From Pycnopodia helianthoides (lineage: Eukaryota > Echinodermata > Asteroidea > Forcipulatida > Asteriidae), in the NCBI GenBank assembly GCA_032158295.1, contig CM063258.1:4422001-4486000 (forward strand): DNA of 64,000 nt, given 5' to 3'. Positions 45,216 through 58,600 of this stretch are shown piece after piece. The first letter of the stretch is position 1. Each line of letters begins with the position of its first letter. The position numbers were made by a program, and so were the translations under genes. The notes beneath the pieces were generated by a model. The model was given only the letters and a program-made list of their open reading frames with translations. It was not told the DNA's origin and ran no database searches.

Positions 45216-45589
45216 TCCATCGAAACGTCCAGACCACACCGGCTCTTCTCAGAGCCAACACCTCTCCCAACAGAGTTTTATACATGGTTGTACCGGCAAG
45301 TTTACTAACTTTAGTTTTTGTTTGATTTATTGTACTCTCCATTACTAGTAACCTCTTAAGACATCGAGCTGTAACCGCAAACCGCTTTTGACATTTCACA
45401 GTCGCCTTTGCTGAGCACGGCACAGTCGTACGTACATCAGAAAAGTTCTCTGGCGTAACTCCATGATTATCCACACTACACTGACGACAGATAGCTTTTG
45501 TGGATGATTTTCATCACATCATTTGTTCATAATGTGACAGTTACCTCCCTCCCCCCAAACCTATAAGGCTGAATAAGTTTGCTGATACT

Positions 45590-45750
45590 GCCGTCGATTT
45601 CACCAAACTCTTCCTAACTTAGGACTAGTCCTAGGCAGTGCTAAGAGATAGGACAAATCTTAAGTTAGGACGAGACTTAAAACTTGTCCTATCTCTTAGC
45701 ACTGCCTAGGACTAGTCCTAAGTTAGGAAGAGTTTGGTGAAATCGACGGC
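45590..45750. mobile_element. Foldback MITE with GCCGTCGATTTCACC ends
   Basis: 161 bp; arms of about 70 bp match almost perfectly from GCCGTCGATTTCACCAAACTC inward through GGACTAGTCCTAGGCAGTGC. Located in the likely 3' untranslated region of the TIR gene. Confidence 0.8.
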
Positions 45751-46351
45751 TGGTGTCACAATAACATATGAGTTTAGAGCAAGCGTCAGCATCATATGTA
45801 TCAAGCAACAACAAAATAATTTAGAAAATCAAACACTTTTGATATTTGTGGTAAATGTAATGAGAGCAACTATGGAATCACCCGTAGGGTTAACCAATTA
45901 CTAGTGAGGTTTGGCAAGTCTACAGATACACTTAGGGAGGTACGCACACATTACGTGTAACCGTATATGTTTTGTATGCACATTCAAAACGGATACGGGC
46001 GTTCATACCTGTTGTAAAAATTGAATATAATTGGCAAGGCAACCATAGCAGAAAACCAAACTAAAGACAAAAAAGACACAAAATAACAATCCCAATAAAA
46101 AAAGTCAAGTGCGGCATTAAAAGGATGGATTTTTATATGATTCTGAAACAAAATCGCACTCGTGTCCAGCGTGAATGGATGTGGTTATCACATCCATAGC
46201 TGTAAACTATAGCCATAGACTTGCAACACCTCGCTACTATCACAGGTTTTGTCTGGCACAGACCGTTACACTCGGCGCTCAATAAACAGTGGAGAGAAAC
46301 AACAATAAATACATGGCGTCGTGATCTTCATCTATTTTTTTTTCCAAACTG

Positions 46352-46523
46352 GTAAGCACAAAAAAAAAGCTAAGCACAACAAAATTATGCTAACCAGAAT
46401 AAAGTCACCAGCCAAAATTCCATGTCACGTGTACAATCTGTGACTGGTATCCTGCTTATTTTTGCTTAGCAGAAATATTTCAAGCAATATTTTCTGCTTA
46501 AGCAGCTCTATGAAATTGGGCCC
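46352..46523. mobile_element. Foldback MITE, family C
   Basis: Left end decayed, right end GCTCTATGAAATTGGGCCC intact, central GTGACTGGTATCCTGC. Confidence 0.7.
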
Positions 46524-46671
46524 AGATCTCAAGCCAATTGGTTGACTTCAATCTTTATGAGCTACTTCAGTCATAGGAAAGGGTCTCACCTCTGCCATCG
46601 ATAATCTATGGACCTATATTTTCAAGTTGGCCTTTGTAGTTACTTGAGGATATTTTACAAAAGTAGCCAAT

Positions 46672-46972
46672 GTGTCTTGTGGTCAAGTGGTTAGACTGCT
46701 GGACTTGCAATCACAAGGTTGTGGGTTCGAATCCTACCAAACTAACCGCTGATTTCACAATGACTAGAATAAGTATTGTCGTCTAGTTACTGAATCATAG
46801 TTTCTTGATTTGTGCAAATTCATAATCATAGACGTTAAACCAATATTTGTATGAGAGAGATTTGCTGTTCCCAGCTTGGTGTTTATATCCCCTTGTGTGA
46901 GCTTTGCTGAGTTCCCTTGTTGGGAAGATCATCTAAACAAAAAAACAAACAAACAAACAAACAAACAAAAAA
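46672..46972 (+). mobile_element. tRNA-derived SINE with AAAC tail, copy 1
   Basis: Head TGTGGTCAAGTGG (A box) and GGTTGTGGGTTCGAATCC (B box), body ATGACTAGAATAAGTATTG and CCAGCTTGGTGTTTAT, tail of repeated AAAC (46940-46970). Sister copy at 61700-62005. Confidence 0.8.
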
Positions 46973-48915
46973 TCGCTCGCAGAGCTTTGTGAACATTTTG
47001 GATTGCTCGGTTATGCTTGGCCATGTAATGGTCTTCCCATATTTCAAGTACTGTGTATGTTTATGCTAGGTTTTTTTTTCTTCAAATAATGATATTTCAG
47101 TACTCATTTTCACAATCGTAGTACTTTTTTTTTAAGAGTGGTTTTATAAGAGTTCTTTCCTTAAATTTGATATGATAAAAACGCTTTAAACTATTTGGGT
47201 GTAATTGTGATGACATGAAATTTAAATAATCTTACAAATGTCCCAATGAAATTGGAAAATGGTATATACTAATCAATTACTTTATGTTATGCTAGTTTTG
47301 TTTTTGACACTAATTCCTTTCTCTGATAATTTTCTTTAAAACTTTTCTTAAAATTCATTGCACCTCAGATACATTTACCCCAAATCCTCTAAACCCAATC
47401 TTACAACCTTATTTCGGATGACTCAAATTGTAGTCATTCAGAACTATCAATGTTTTTTTTTTTTTTAAAGGCAAGCAATTTCCTAAATGGTCCCCATACG
47501 TAGATCTTGTCGCTGCAACTGTTTTCTAAAGTTAACTCCGGAGATTTATACGAAATACAATCTTGTCTGAAATCATAGTTTCTCACTTCTAGGAAGCTGT
47601 TCTATTTTTATACAGTTCTTGTCGTCATTCACATAATGCCTGTTACTTTAGGTTCATGTTAATAATGTTCACTCTAATTATCATACAATGTCACTTTAAG
47701 ATACATGTAGTTGAAGATTTTAGAGATTTTAACAACATTAAAAATTATAAATGTTTATTACAAGTTAATGGGGCACCAGTTGCAATTAACAACTTACACA
47801 TTTTGTACGCTAAAAACTGTCTTAGATTTTGTGACTTTATGTCATATTATTTTGTTTAGGGTGTTGAGTTTTGTCGTCATAAATCCGTATTGTTCGTGTA
47901 GAAATGAGTTGAAATCCTTTCATAGGCCGTTCTTAATCAAGCAAATTTAGCTGCAGCGACAATGCTGAAGACTGGAACTTTTCAGCCATAGTTACTGCTG
48001 TACAAAGCTGTCAATTCGGTCATGGCCTGAAAAGTTACTATATATGCACGGTTGCTTGTATATCTAATGCTTCACCATTTATTTTGACTGGCGTTATCTT
48101 TTTACAGCCTGCTGATGAACAGTACAAAATGCACATAGATAGATACATGTAAGAGACACTGAACTTTCGTTTATTTTTTTAGGAAAATGAGTGATTTGAG
48201 ACACCCTCGGGTGTGATAAAGTGCTATATATAAAAACTGCTTATTATCATAATATTGTCTTGTTCTATTTTATCTTTGTTATTCACTCATCCGTTGTAAA
48301 AGCACCTGTTTGTATTTCAGTAATTGATTTGTGCGCCAGTCCCAAACCAATTTCCCCCCCGAAAGGGTAGCTGCTGGAAAGGTTGTGGTAATAAACATAA
48401 ATACAAATTTGAATATGCTAATGTGCTAGGGAAAAAAACAAGTGAATATTCATTACTTTAACTCATGCGGAGGTGTTGTCTGTTTGCTTGAGGTCAGCAA
48501 TATGTTTTCGCAACTGACTGTCAAATGGGGATCAGTTTATTGCCATTTGAACAAATTTGTTTTAATTTTTATTATCGAAGATATGAGATTGCTTTACAGG
48601 AGCTTGTTCTTTCTAATGAGGTATAACTTTTAAATATAAATGGCGCTTGTTGAAAGTAAAGTAGATGTACAGAGGGGATTGTGGTTTAATAGCAGAGCGT
48701 ATATATGTTAAATAAGAGATTTTATTGAAAGTGTTTACATGGTACTGACAACGAACAGGGAAATATGACATTAAGAAAGGAATGATTTCAGATTGATTTG
48801 GAATCACCCGAACATTATTACCATTCTACTTGAATACTATTTTATATTTCTAGATTTTTTTTTTAAGCCAAGGGTGCCTCAGAAGCCTGCTGTGAAACTT
48901 GTCTTGAAACCCTAG

Positions 48916-49148
48916 AATAGACACAATCGGCGACCGCAGTCACGTGACTCATAGTGGGTATAAAATGTAAACATACCAAGCAAGCGACGAACAGTGTGCA
49001 TAGAAAAGCATGGCTGCGCCCGAGTGCTTCTGCCGTAAGGTAGGAAGCAGCCATGCTTTTCCATGCACACTGCATGTTGCTTGCTTGGTTCGTTTACATT
49101 TTATACCCACTATGAGTCACGTGACTACAGTCGCCGATTGTGTCTATT
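48916..49148. repeat. 233-bp palindrome with divergent TATA boxes
   Basis: Arms of about 100 bp invert from AATAGACACAATCGGCGAC to GTCGCCGATTGTGTCTATT. Each arm has CACGTGACT and TATAAAATGTAAAC, so TATA boxes point inward at 48959-48965 (plus) and 49105-49099 (minus). The centre is asymmetric. On the plus strand 49010-49039 reads MAAPECFCRK followed by a donor-like GTAGGA. Confidence 0.8.
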
Positions 49149-49713
49149 GTATATTATAAGTGTTCTGGGTTATTGGTACTTGTTGTCTTTCCTACCACAT
49201 GCAACCTAATTTCATAAAGCTGTTTTGAAATCATGATAATTCACTCGGCACACTAGAAAAGTTTTGCAAAGCAAAAATGGGAAACTTGCAATGCAGGAAA
49301 CTTGTTAAAGTATAGCTTTAGTCTGATCCAGTGAACCTCTTGATCAGTAAATCTATCGATATTCTTCTTGGACTTGAATTTAAATTGTGTCTTCCTACTC
49401 CGTGCTCAAGATTACGGCAGCCTTATTGAATAAAACATATTTACTTCATTTCATGTTTAAATATGAATGGACAGTTTGGGAATTTGAAATTTATATGATC
49501 AATCAAACCATATGCTGATGCAAAATGTGCATGACTTCTCATTTTAAAAACTTAATATTACATTGGTTTTTCAAATGTTTCCATAAATTTTCATAAATGC
49601 TGTCTCTCAGTCTCAGGTCTTCGCAACTTTACCGAATTGTATAAAGAAAATAGTTTATTTTATGACATTTCCTTTGACATCATCAACTGCTGACACCATT
49701 TAAATAACTAAAG

Positions 49714-49989
49714 TACTAGTTCTTACATAGCGCATTTTACAATAATGTATCAATGTGCTTTACATTAGTGCCCTGGTCATTGGGCCAATAGCATTCCTGT
49801 AATCTTTCTCAGCTCCCTGGGGAGTATGCAGCCGCAGCTGCCCTCGCAGGTACCCATTTATACCCCTGGGTGAAGAGAATAGTAAAGCATCTTGCTCAAG
49901 GATACGAGTGTCATGATCGGGATTCAAACCCACACCCTGATGACTAAACCACCAGAACTTGAATCCGATGCTCTAAACCGCTCGGCCAT
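49714..49989 (-). mobile_element. Leu-tRNA-like SINE
   Basis: Minus strand, sister of 14058-14404 (ATAATGTATCAATG, CATTGGGCCAATAGCATTCC shared), with the head near 49989 and B-box-like word decayed to GGTTTGAATCC. Confidence 0.75.
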
Positions 49990-50008
49990 TAACTAAGTAA
50001 ATATTAAT

Positions 50009-50240
50009 GGGGTTGAACAAAGAAAAATTGACTAAAGCAGGATTTGAACCAACGACCTCCGGATTAACGTACCGGCGCTCTACCAACTGAGCTATCTAGC
50101 CCTATGTTGGCGGTCTCCCTATTTTGTCAATATCTTTGTTCAGGGGTGCCAGTCAGAAGCCATACAACCTGTAACTGCAGTTCAACCCCATACTATTTGA
50201 AATTTACACAGTCAGTTTCCCTTGTAGTTCATTACTTGAC
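50009..50240 (-). mobile_element. Palindromic retroposon with tRNA-like arms, copy 3 (internally deleted)
   Basis: Left arm with tRNA-like unit (minus 50101-50030) runs to CATACAACCTGTAACTGCAG, then jumps to TTCAACCCCATAC and the 3' tail ending ATTACTTGAC. The right-arm tRNA-like unit is gone. No clear target duplication. Confidence 0.75.
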
Positions 50241-50496
50241 ATTTCATTATTATTGGTGTGAAGGCAAAATGGTCTGAAGAAATTAGTTACAACTTCCAAA
50301 ATCATGGTTTCGACATTGCTCCTGGCTTTGGCTTCGTCTGCCTGTTAAAGCTCCGTACCAGAAGTGCCTGTTGTAAAAACTCAGAGCCAGAGTCAAAGGC
50401 TTGGTTTTGAAAAGTTCAATTTTGTTTTTCTAGATGTTAATTTTTGCATCAGGGATAAAGAATATTATTTGGATTTTACCCTTTCACAGATGTGTA

Positions 50497-50712
50497 TTAA
50501 AACCCTCTTGCTGTCTGACCATTCAATACCATTCACTGTGGTTTTGAATGATAGATAAATTATGCCAGCCTGCAATATGATACCATGAGGGAATGCATGT
50601 ACACAGTACACAGTTGTGCCACCGTACACAACCTTGGCAGTCGAATGGTTTCAAATGGTTGGTCAACTCACTGGAAAATGTTGCCAAGAGTCACTGACAG
50701 TAGGAGGGTTAA
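50497..50712. mobile_element. TTAA-bounded MITE, family B, copy 4
   Basis: Ends intact, small deletion around the TTAGTTCTGTGCAC segment. Confidence 0.8.
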
Positions 50713-51179
50713 GCACTGTATGCTCAGTACTTTCAGTACTTTCCCCGTGATAAAAAATGTACACTTGGCAGGTGGAATTCGAACCCACAGCAATTTGGTT
50801 GTAACCTCTTTGGTTGTATTCCCGTTGCACATTAAGGGACCAGACTTCTAGCCTCCGTTGGGTTTTGGGAGAAAAAATGTCAGATGAAATAAAAGGTCGT
50901 GATGAAAGGTCAATAATTGTACTAAAGTTTTACTAAAATGTATAACTTTTTTAAATGTCTTCTTGAGCTGACATTTTATGTGGTTTGTGACATGTTAACA
51001 ATAGATAAAATAACGAATTACATACACCTGTTTATAACTTTTTGTAAATAAACTCCAACTCCTTTGAAGGTGTCTTCCATTTTAAACCTCACTTATTCTT
51101 AACCTGAATAAAATTGTACGGTTAGATATAATTGTGACATTTTATGTAATTTTGTATTGTGTTATTTCAACAATTTAAC

Positions 51180-51400
51180 ACTTCTGCAAACTTTTATTTA
51201 AAACAAATACATCCCATGGTTAGTTGCTTTATTTCCAACAAATTCAACAGTATTTTTAAATATTTGGGTAACATTGTTACGAACTGTGTCTATCTGTTTT
51301 TGCTCTGCATTTGTGGCTTCTCATAGTTTTCCAACCTTGGTAGGCAAAAACGGAGGCTGTGACATTGCAACAGAAAGGTCTTTATACCTTGTCATTGGGC
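51180..51400 (+). repeat. Dispersed repeat G copy with intact TTAA
   Basis: TTGCTTTATTTCCAACAAATTC, then AGTATTTTTAAATATTTGGG; the TTAA at 51256-51259 is the unoccupied counterpart of the insertion at 9414. Confidence 0.7.
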
Positions 51401-51403
51401 TCA

Positions 51404-51733
51404 TTAAAGGCCCTGTACACTATTGGTAAGATCGAAAAACACAATGTTCACAGATTCACACATAACTTACATGATTTAAAGTAAGTAATGGTAGAAAGGG
51501 TTCCTTAAAATATTTTTGCCTAAAATGGTATCGTTTCTGAGAAACGAGTAAAACAATAGTAATTATCGAGCGCGATAATTTGAAAAAACAGATCTCTTTT
51601 CACTATTTTCTTGTGACCTCGATGACCAATTGAGCTCAAACTTTCACAGGTTTGTTTGTTCATGCATATGTTGAATCACACAAAATGTGGACACTGATTT
51701 TGAGCTGTTACCAAAAGTGTACAATACCTTTAA
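51404..51733. mobile_element. TTAA-bounded MITE, family D2
   Basis: Near-identical to 9414-9728 with the same ends. It sits directly next to a repeat G copy rather than inside it. Confidence 0.85.
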
Positions 51734-52029
51734 TAGGCCATTATTTTCTAGAAAGGTCAAAGGTAAATATTTGAATATTGTTTAAGAAAAGGGATGATCA
51801 TCACTCTGAATACCAAATGATAAACAAGCATTATCCTGCACTATTCACAAGGTTAGTTCATAGTTATTTTCTAATTTCATCTACAGAGCACTAAGAGTAT
51901 TTGACCAAAAGTTTTTCCTCCAGTTTTCTTTTAAAAAAAAGATCATAAAATATAAATACTGCCCTCTGTTGGTTTGTTTAAGTACATGCGAACAATAATA
52001 TCTGACTTGTTGAGTTACAACCATATTCG

Positions 52030-52210
52030 CTCGTCCCCAGCGCCTTGCCTTAAAACCAAAGGCGCTGGGATGGGCAAACGTATCGTTAACGTTAATGCTC
52101 AGTCCCATGCTCAGTCCCATCATGCATCACACTCACACTGCAAGCACTGCACGCATGACGTACTTCCTGAACAAGCCCATCCCAGCGGTCCTGGATAGGC
52201 CGCTGGGGCC
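52030..52210. repeat. Cluster of short hairpins built on CAGCG/CGCTG
   Basis: CCCCAGCGCCTTGCC...AAAGGCGCTGGGA and CCCATCCCAGCGG...CCGCTGGGGCC form two hairpins; CTCAGTCCCATG is repeated in tandem between them. Unexplained. Confidence 0.5.
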
Positions 52211-52449
52211 GAGCGAAACAACCATAGAGCTATATACTAATGACACTGTTATTTCTAAGGTTTAAAATTAATCTCGAACGCAAATTAAGTACGAAGAGCA
52301 GTTACAATTTCACCGATGTTCTCGTTAGATCTTGCGTGTTTGATGAAGTCATTTCAATGCGGTATTGAGTTGAATAATGCATTGGAAAGATTCGGATACG
52401 AGAGACAAGATGATCAAACTATAAAAGTGGTATGCGGGTGTTCCATTTT

Positions 52450-52490
52450 TTTTGGGGGGGGGGGGGGTTGGGGGGAGGGGAGAACTACAG
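52450..52490 (+). repeat. G-run low-complexity tract
   Basis: An uninterrupted G run of about 16 followed by GGGGGGAGGGGAG. Assembly length is likely unreliable here. Confidence 0.7.
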
Positions 52491-52533
52491 AGTAACGAGA
52501 CTCTCAATTGCGAAAGTCTGATGCCGTTATCAA

Positions 52534-52725
52534 GGCCCAATTTCATGGAGCTGCTTAAGCACAAAAAGTAGCTAAGCACAACAAAAATATGCTTACCAGA
52601 ATAAGGTTACCAGCCAAACTACCATGTGAAATGTAAAATTTGTTACTGGTATCCTGCTCATTTCTGCTAAGCAGAAAATCGTTAAGCAATATTTTCTGCT
52701 TAAGCAGCTCTATGAAATTGGGCCC
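52534..52725. mobile_element. Foldback MITE, family C
   Basis: GGCCCAATTTCATGGAGC to CTATGAAATTGGGCCC, complete. Confidence 0.8.
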
Positions 52726-53104
52726 AAGTCTCGCGACGATAAGGTTACTCTTGAGCTTCCGGGCACGTTTTGTGTGACTTTTGTTTTAAGGTGTCATATA
52801 TCACTTGTTTCCATCCCCAAACCATATTGGTGGAATGATTGCATTTAAAGCCAACAATGTAATAAATAATCTGGAAACTTATGAGAGAATGAAGATTGCT
52901 CGACCTCCAACATCCAGCTCGAAGTGTCAAATTGCGAATGGCGCAGACTGTGTTACGGAAACTGTGTCGACTGCACTAACAAACCGGAGTTAGGTATTAT
53001 TTTAAATTGCAAAAAAACAGTCCGTGTGTCGCATACATAACGTTGCATGGCGTCTTACCTGGACAACGACGTCCTTGATTTGCGTGGTCGGGTAATACCG
53101 TATC

Positions 53105-53445
53105 AGGGCTTTAGTAAAAAATGCTATGGGCTAGTAAACACCACTTCTCAACTTTCCCTGTGTGCTACTAAAAGCTGTGCAACCTTGTTTAAAATGCTCA
53201 TTTCTTCCTTTTCAGATGTGAATAATTAATGTACAAAATGTGTTAATCGTTATTGAGTGTGTGAATATAACTTCATTTGATCATTAAACTGGTTGTGATC
53301 GTTAACATTAACACATCAGAACATTACATTTATGGCAATTCCTGTTTGAAATCTGGGCTACTAAAACTTCTTGGGGGCAAGTAAAATGCACAGTTTACTG
53401 GCCCGGCGGGCTACTTTACAAAAAGCTTAAGCGCAAGGCCTGCGT
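53105..53445 (-). repeat. Dispersed repeat H, reverse copy
   Basis: Ends AAGCTTAAGCGCAAGGCCTG; shares AAACTGGTTGTGATCG and GAAATCTGGGCTACTAAAAC with 20585-20880 in reverse. Confidence 0.65.
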
Positions 53446-55624
53446 TACCGGTCAATGCAGCAGCTTGCTCGGGTTTGAAATTTCCAGCGTGTACTAACGT
53501 CAATGATCACGATCACCATCTTTTATTGCACGTCGGATGTTTTTATGGTCAGGCTTGAAGCGGAAACAAAGGTCAGCTTCAAAAATATGCCAAAGATTTG
53601 CGAAATTGTTTAATACAATTTACAATTCCTGGATAAAATGCATTAAAAAAGCACAACAGGCCTACAAAAAACAATTGCAACAATACAAGGTCTTTTTAAA
53701 AACAATTGCAACAATTTACAATACACGCTATATTAACTGCTAACGCTATTCGAGGTGCCCAGAAGTCCAGTTTCTAGCGAAAACTCTTATTTTTTACTGG
53801 TCATTTTGGTTGACAAACATTTTAAAACAGATTAAAACCTTTTTTTTACAGAGATATCTCATCCAAGCATTGGGATAGAAATACAATTAGAAACCCTGAA
53901 ATTGACTATAAAAAGAAAAGTCGACTGTTTCATGAGGGAGTCGCCATTGTTCTGGCACAAAAAACCCCAATACAATTCTAGTATGGCTCCAGCGTTACAG
54001 TGTTTCGGGCTGGTGCCTGGTTTGTGCATTTAAATGCCACAAATTTACCTGTTTTCTGACTGTTTTGGTTTTTACACGGGATCCACAAGGCCTATTCGTA
54101 TTCTACATTTTAAACATGTATAAACTACACGGTCAAGCTTACCTCTACTAAGAGAATAAATCACATCAAATGCTCGTATTTCATGGAAGGTATTGACCTG
54201 TTAACAGAAGCATGACTGGAGGCCATTTTAAATACCCGCGTCACGGCATATCACAACCCGTCAAGTACCCCGACTCCTACTAAGGTATATCTGGTGTTAA
54301 GCGACAACCGTTACCTGATGTTTTCTTTGGCTGTCTTTTTGTCAGTGGGTTTTTAAAGAAAAAGAAAAAACACCCCAAAATGATTGTTAATTACATACAA
54401 AATCACTCAGAATCTTACCTTTATTATGCTCTAGCCTTTGACGATCAATCAGGTAAATTATGAAGCATCATGGATGGTCTAGAAAGAGATTGTGACCCCA
54501 GTGTCTGGGGAAATGCAACAGTCATGGGAAAGAAGTCAACGTCAAGTCTCCCGCCATGTTAGATTCAACTGTCTTTAAATTGAACTAGAGAGGGCGCATT
54601 GATTTTTTTTACGGCGCTTTAAAAATCAAGAAACAAAAAACTCATACGTTTCCCCATCTACAACTTGTGTTCCGGTTTTATAATTTTAAACCATGTCCTC
54701 CCAATTTGATTTTCAAGTTTTGTTAACTCATACTTTAGCAAAATAATTAAGTGAAATGTATGTTTTGGAAGCAGATTAGTGGCCTCTACAACGTTTTAGG
54801 AGTTGTAGTCCTATTATGCAAAATACAAGTTCACATTCTTGACAAACTTTGAATCAGATACCACTGTCCACAAGTAGTTTTATTGGAATAATTCCTTTAT
54901 TGCCATATTCTAGTTCACATAGTTCTGGGAAAATGAAAAATATCTTAATTATACAATAAATTTATTACTTCAAATATTATAATTAATCTTCAATTAAGTT
55001 TCACCATAAATTAACAAATTTAATGCATTATAAAGTAGTTCAAATTAATGTCTAGAAAATAAATGCCTCTTGGGAATAAATATTTTACATAAAATTGCAA
55101 ACTTAAATCAATAAATTATTAACCAGCTTATCTGTGATTTAGCCTACTTCCTTTTAATAAAATCTTAACTCAAAGTTTCAAAGTTCTTTCTTTGATGTTC
55201 CATTGTCTTCTCAATTTTTCGTTTTTGAGCAGGAATATTTTTTCCCGCAGATTGTTTTATACAGAACTTAAGAAGAAAAAGTGTCAAAAGTCTATTCAAA
55301 CAATAACCTGTAAAACATGCTCAATAAATCACAATTTTATACACAAAAGTAAAGACTGAGAACAAGTTGCAGATACTCCTAAAAGAAATGTAAAACCTGG
55401 GCTGTACTTTTTATCCAATTCTGACTGGCCATTATTCTTATCAAAAAAGCTGCATGTGGTTCATCAAAAATTCAGTCACTTATATACATTCCAGAAAAAG
55501 AAACTAAAGAGCCCTCTACATAATCTGCTACTTGCATTGGGCGGAAACTGGTCCAATCTGGCTAGAACCAGTTTCAACAGGTCATTGTTAATTTCTTGAT
55601 AAGATTTTTCAGCCTATTACCAAA

Positions 55625-58600
55625 CTACAGTTTTGTACACTCCTCAGGAAGAGGGTCAACAGCAACAGACCCTCTACGGAAACTACTAGTAGCATTCGGG
55701 GGCAACTGGCCTATTCTGGCCAGAGCCGGTTCTGACTGGTTAATGCTGGTTTCATCTAGAATGGGATAAAGGTTCATCTGTGCAGTGACATCATACGAGG
55801 TTGGGCTGGGTGGTCTTCGAACACTAACCCTCGCTTTGATCTCATCCATGAGTGCCTGTTTGACAGGAAAACACACACAATTTCATTTCTATCAGAAACA
55901 ATTTTTTGAATAATAATGGTGGTTTAAATTTTGAAAACCATTTCTGGTTCATTTGGTAGGCCTACATCAATTTTAAAATGATCCACAGTACTGTGAAGCA
56001 TTGTGGCAGAGCGGGTTCATATGGCAGTCTGACATCTTGGCAAGAGCCAAATCTTAATCTTCTTTCTTTTTATCACATCTCAAAAAACAGACTGAGATAA
56101 AAACTTTGGAAATGTAACAATCATTCATTTTATAAATGTCAGAGTGCTAGAAACCTATTCACAGGAAAAAAAATGCTATAATTTTTTTTCAGGCTCACCT
56201 TGTTATCAATAGGTTCATCAGTGTTATCATTAGCTTTGTCCTTCTGCTGGCCAGCAGCTTGGTCTTCATAAACCCAACTGACATGGTAAAGGTCAGACTC
56301 TCCGGAGGCCCAGGTTGCTGATGGGGTGGGGGTCTGGATCTCTGGGGGTGGTGTCAGCTGTGGGCCAGAGGGCAGGAGATACAGTAGTTTTTATTAATAT
56401 CTTTGAGAAGCCATCTTGTCTTTAATAGACATTTCTATTGCAATGCCACAGCCTGAGTTTTTGCAATACTATGGAAAGCCATAAATGCCAAGCAAAAACA
56501 GATTGCCAAAGTTTGCAACAATGTTACACAAACCATCAACAAAGGTGTTGTGAATTTGTTGGAAACAAAGCAACCAATCACGGAATGCATTTTTTAAAAA
56601 TTAGAAGTGTGCAGAAATGTTGAATTCGGTCGTAACATCTGTTAACACGATTGAATGTTTTGCTAACATTGAGCCGTCCATGCCAACCAGTGCGGTTTGT
56701 TTATCAACAATATTGAAAAGTCTTTTCCCAATTCTGGTTAGGGTAATTGGACAAGACTTAGAGGGAAAAAGTTTGGCCCCTTTGTAAAATGAATATTATT
56801 TGTTATTCATTTCAGCTGATGAAAGGGAATGCTGATTGACTATTGATGTCAATAATCCACAAAGGTGGTCAAGGGAAGCACATGGTCACTATGGAAAGCT
56901 GCAGGATTCCATGTTTTCACTGCTGATGTCAACAAGTGTTTTTACTATTGAAACAAACTTTAGCAGCCCTGCTAAGTAAATCTGTTCTGTGCTCACAGTA
57001 TCTGATTTTTACAGTACTTGTAAAAGATTTTATAGGTAAACCAGATAAAGGACAGGGTTCCGATGGTGGCTGTAAGGGAATAAAGAAGCAGGGCAGTACC
57101 TTGAAGTTGAATTTGCGTAGAGGTTGCTTTTTGTGTTTGATATAACACTGTTTCCTGATTTCCACTCGATATTGTGGCTTGCTCTGTTTTTCAGCTTTGA
57201 GAAGTGGTAGAGTTAAAGTAAAGTAGACATAGATTGTCCCAAAAAATGATGACACAAGACCAATCACACTTCCCAGAAGTCCAAGAAGGTAGCCTGCAGA
57301 AAAAAAACATACAAGATGAATTCATTTTTTAAAGGAACATTACAGAATTGGTGTTTGCTAACAAAACAGTTGCTGGCAGTGTAAGCACTTTATGTAATCC
57401 ACCATAGACAAACCTGTAGAAGTTTGAGATCGATCGGCCATCTGGGTCACAAGAAAATAGTGAAAAACCGATTACACATTTGCATGAAATCATATAGATT
57501 CAACAAATGAATAAAACGCTCACTGAGCGATAAACTCCAATCGGAAAATTAGTTTATTCATTTCTCATCAAATATGGCATTTCAAACAGAAATATTTTAA
57601 GGGATGTTTTCTACTATCATCATCATTAGACCGTGTAAGTTTTATGTAAATCTGTGATCAAAAAGTATATTTTACAAGTTTTTTTCTCACCAATTCTGTA
57701 ATGTTCCTTTAAAATGGGATGGAAAATAAAATCTTTGAACTAAGCTGTGGAAATGGATTGTCTGTTATAGTATGCTGCACAGCAGTGGTATTTTGAATGT
57801 GTTTAGTTGCTTACTATCAAATTCAGTTTAAAAAGGAGATGGTGAAAATTCACTTTAGTTGGAAAAATTGAGAGAATTTGAGAAAAAAAACATGAATGGC
57901 CGATAGTTCCAGTTTAAGATTAAAATGCGGGTTGCATGATCCTTTTGTTATTTGATAATGCATATTAAAACTTATCAAGTTTTCAGGAAGATATTAGGGA
58001 AAGCTTAAGATCGCTCTTGCGGCTGCACTCACTGAGGAAGATAAGATTGTTCTCAGCTTTACGCAAGTCGTCATCAGAAGCATCAGCTGCCGTTTTGACT
58101 TCTAAATAATCCCATTCCACTATCTCCATCAGGATGATGTTAAGGATGGTAAAGATGAGAACAAGAAGGCATAGCAGAAACATCATGTAACTCTGGAGCA
58201 AAAAAAAACAAGTAAAATATAAGTTAGAGACATGGTTTGATTGAGAGAGGTGCAATCGTTGAAATTCAATTGTAGACTTAAGTTTTAAAGGAACATTACA
58301 GAATTGGTTTTTGCTAACAAAACAGTTGCTGGCAGTGTAAGCACTTTGTGTAATCCACCATATACATAAACTGACAAACCTGTAGAAGTTTGAGATCGAT
58401 CAGCCATCTGGGTCACAAGAAAATAGTGAAAAACCGATTACACATTTGCATGAAATCATATAGATTCAACAAATGAATAAAACGCTCACTGAGCGATAAA
58501 CTCCAATCGGAAAATTAGTTTATTCATTTCTCATCAAATATGGCATTTCAGACAGAAATATTCCAAGGGATGTTTTCTACTATCATCATCATTAGACTGT

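Larger units (their letters stand above)
45216..55624. other. Intergenic spacer between convergent TIR and four-helix genes
   Basis: About 10 kb with no supported multi-exon gene. Both 3' untranslated regions must lie at its ends; AATAAA at 46278 and, on the minus strand, near 54894 are candidate poly(A) signals. It contains inverted repeats, SINEs, three TTAA elements and a TATA-bearing palindrome. The stretch 46980-48800 is AT-rich and featureless to me, as is 53450-55600. Confidence 0.5.

Noticed and set aside
47656..47950. Open frames in the AT-rich spacer
   Set aside because: Composition-driven; no splice sites, no family resemblance.
52805..52993. Open frame with exon-like codon use
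   Set aside because: I could not find in-phase partner exons on either side.
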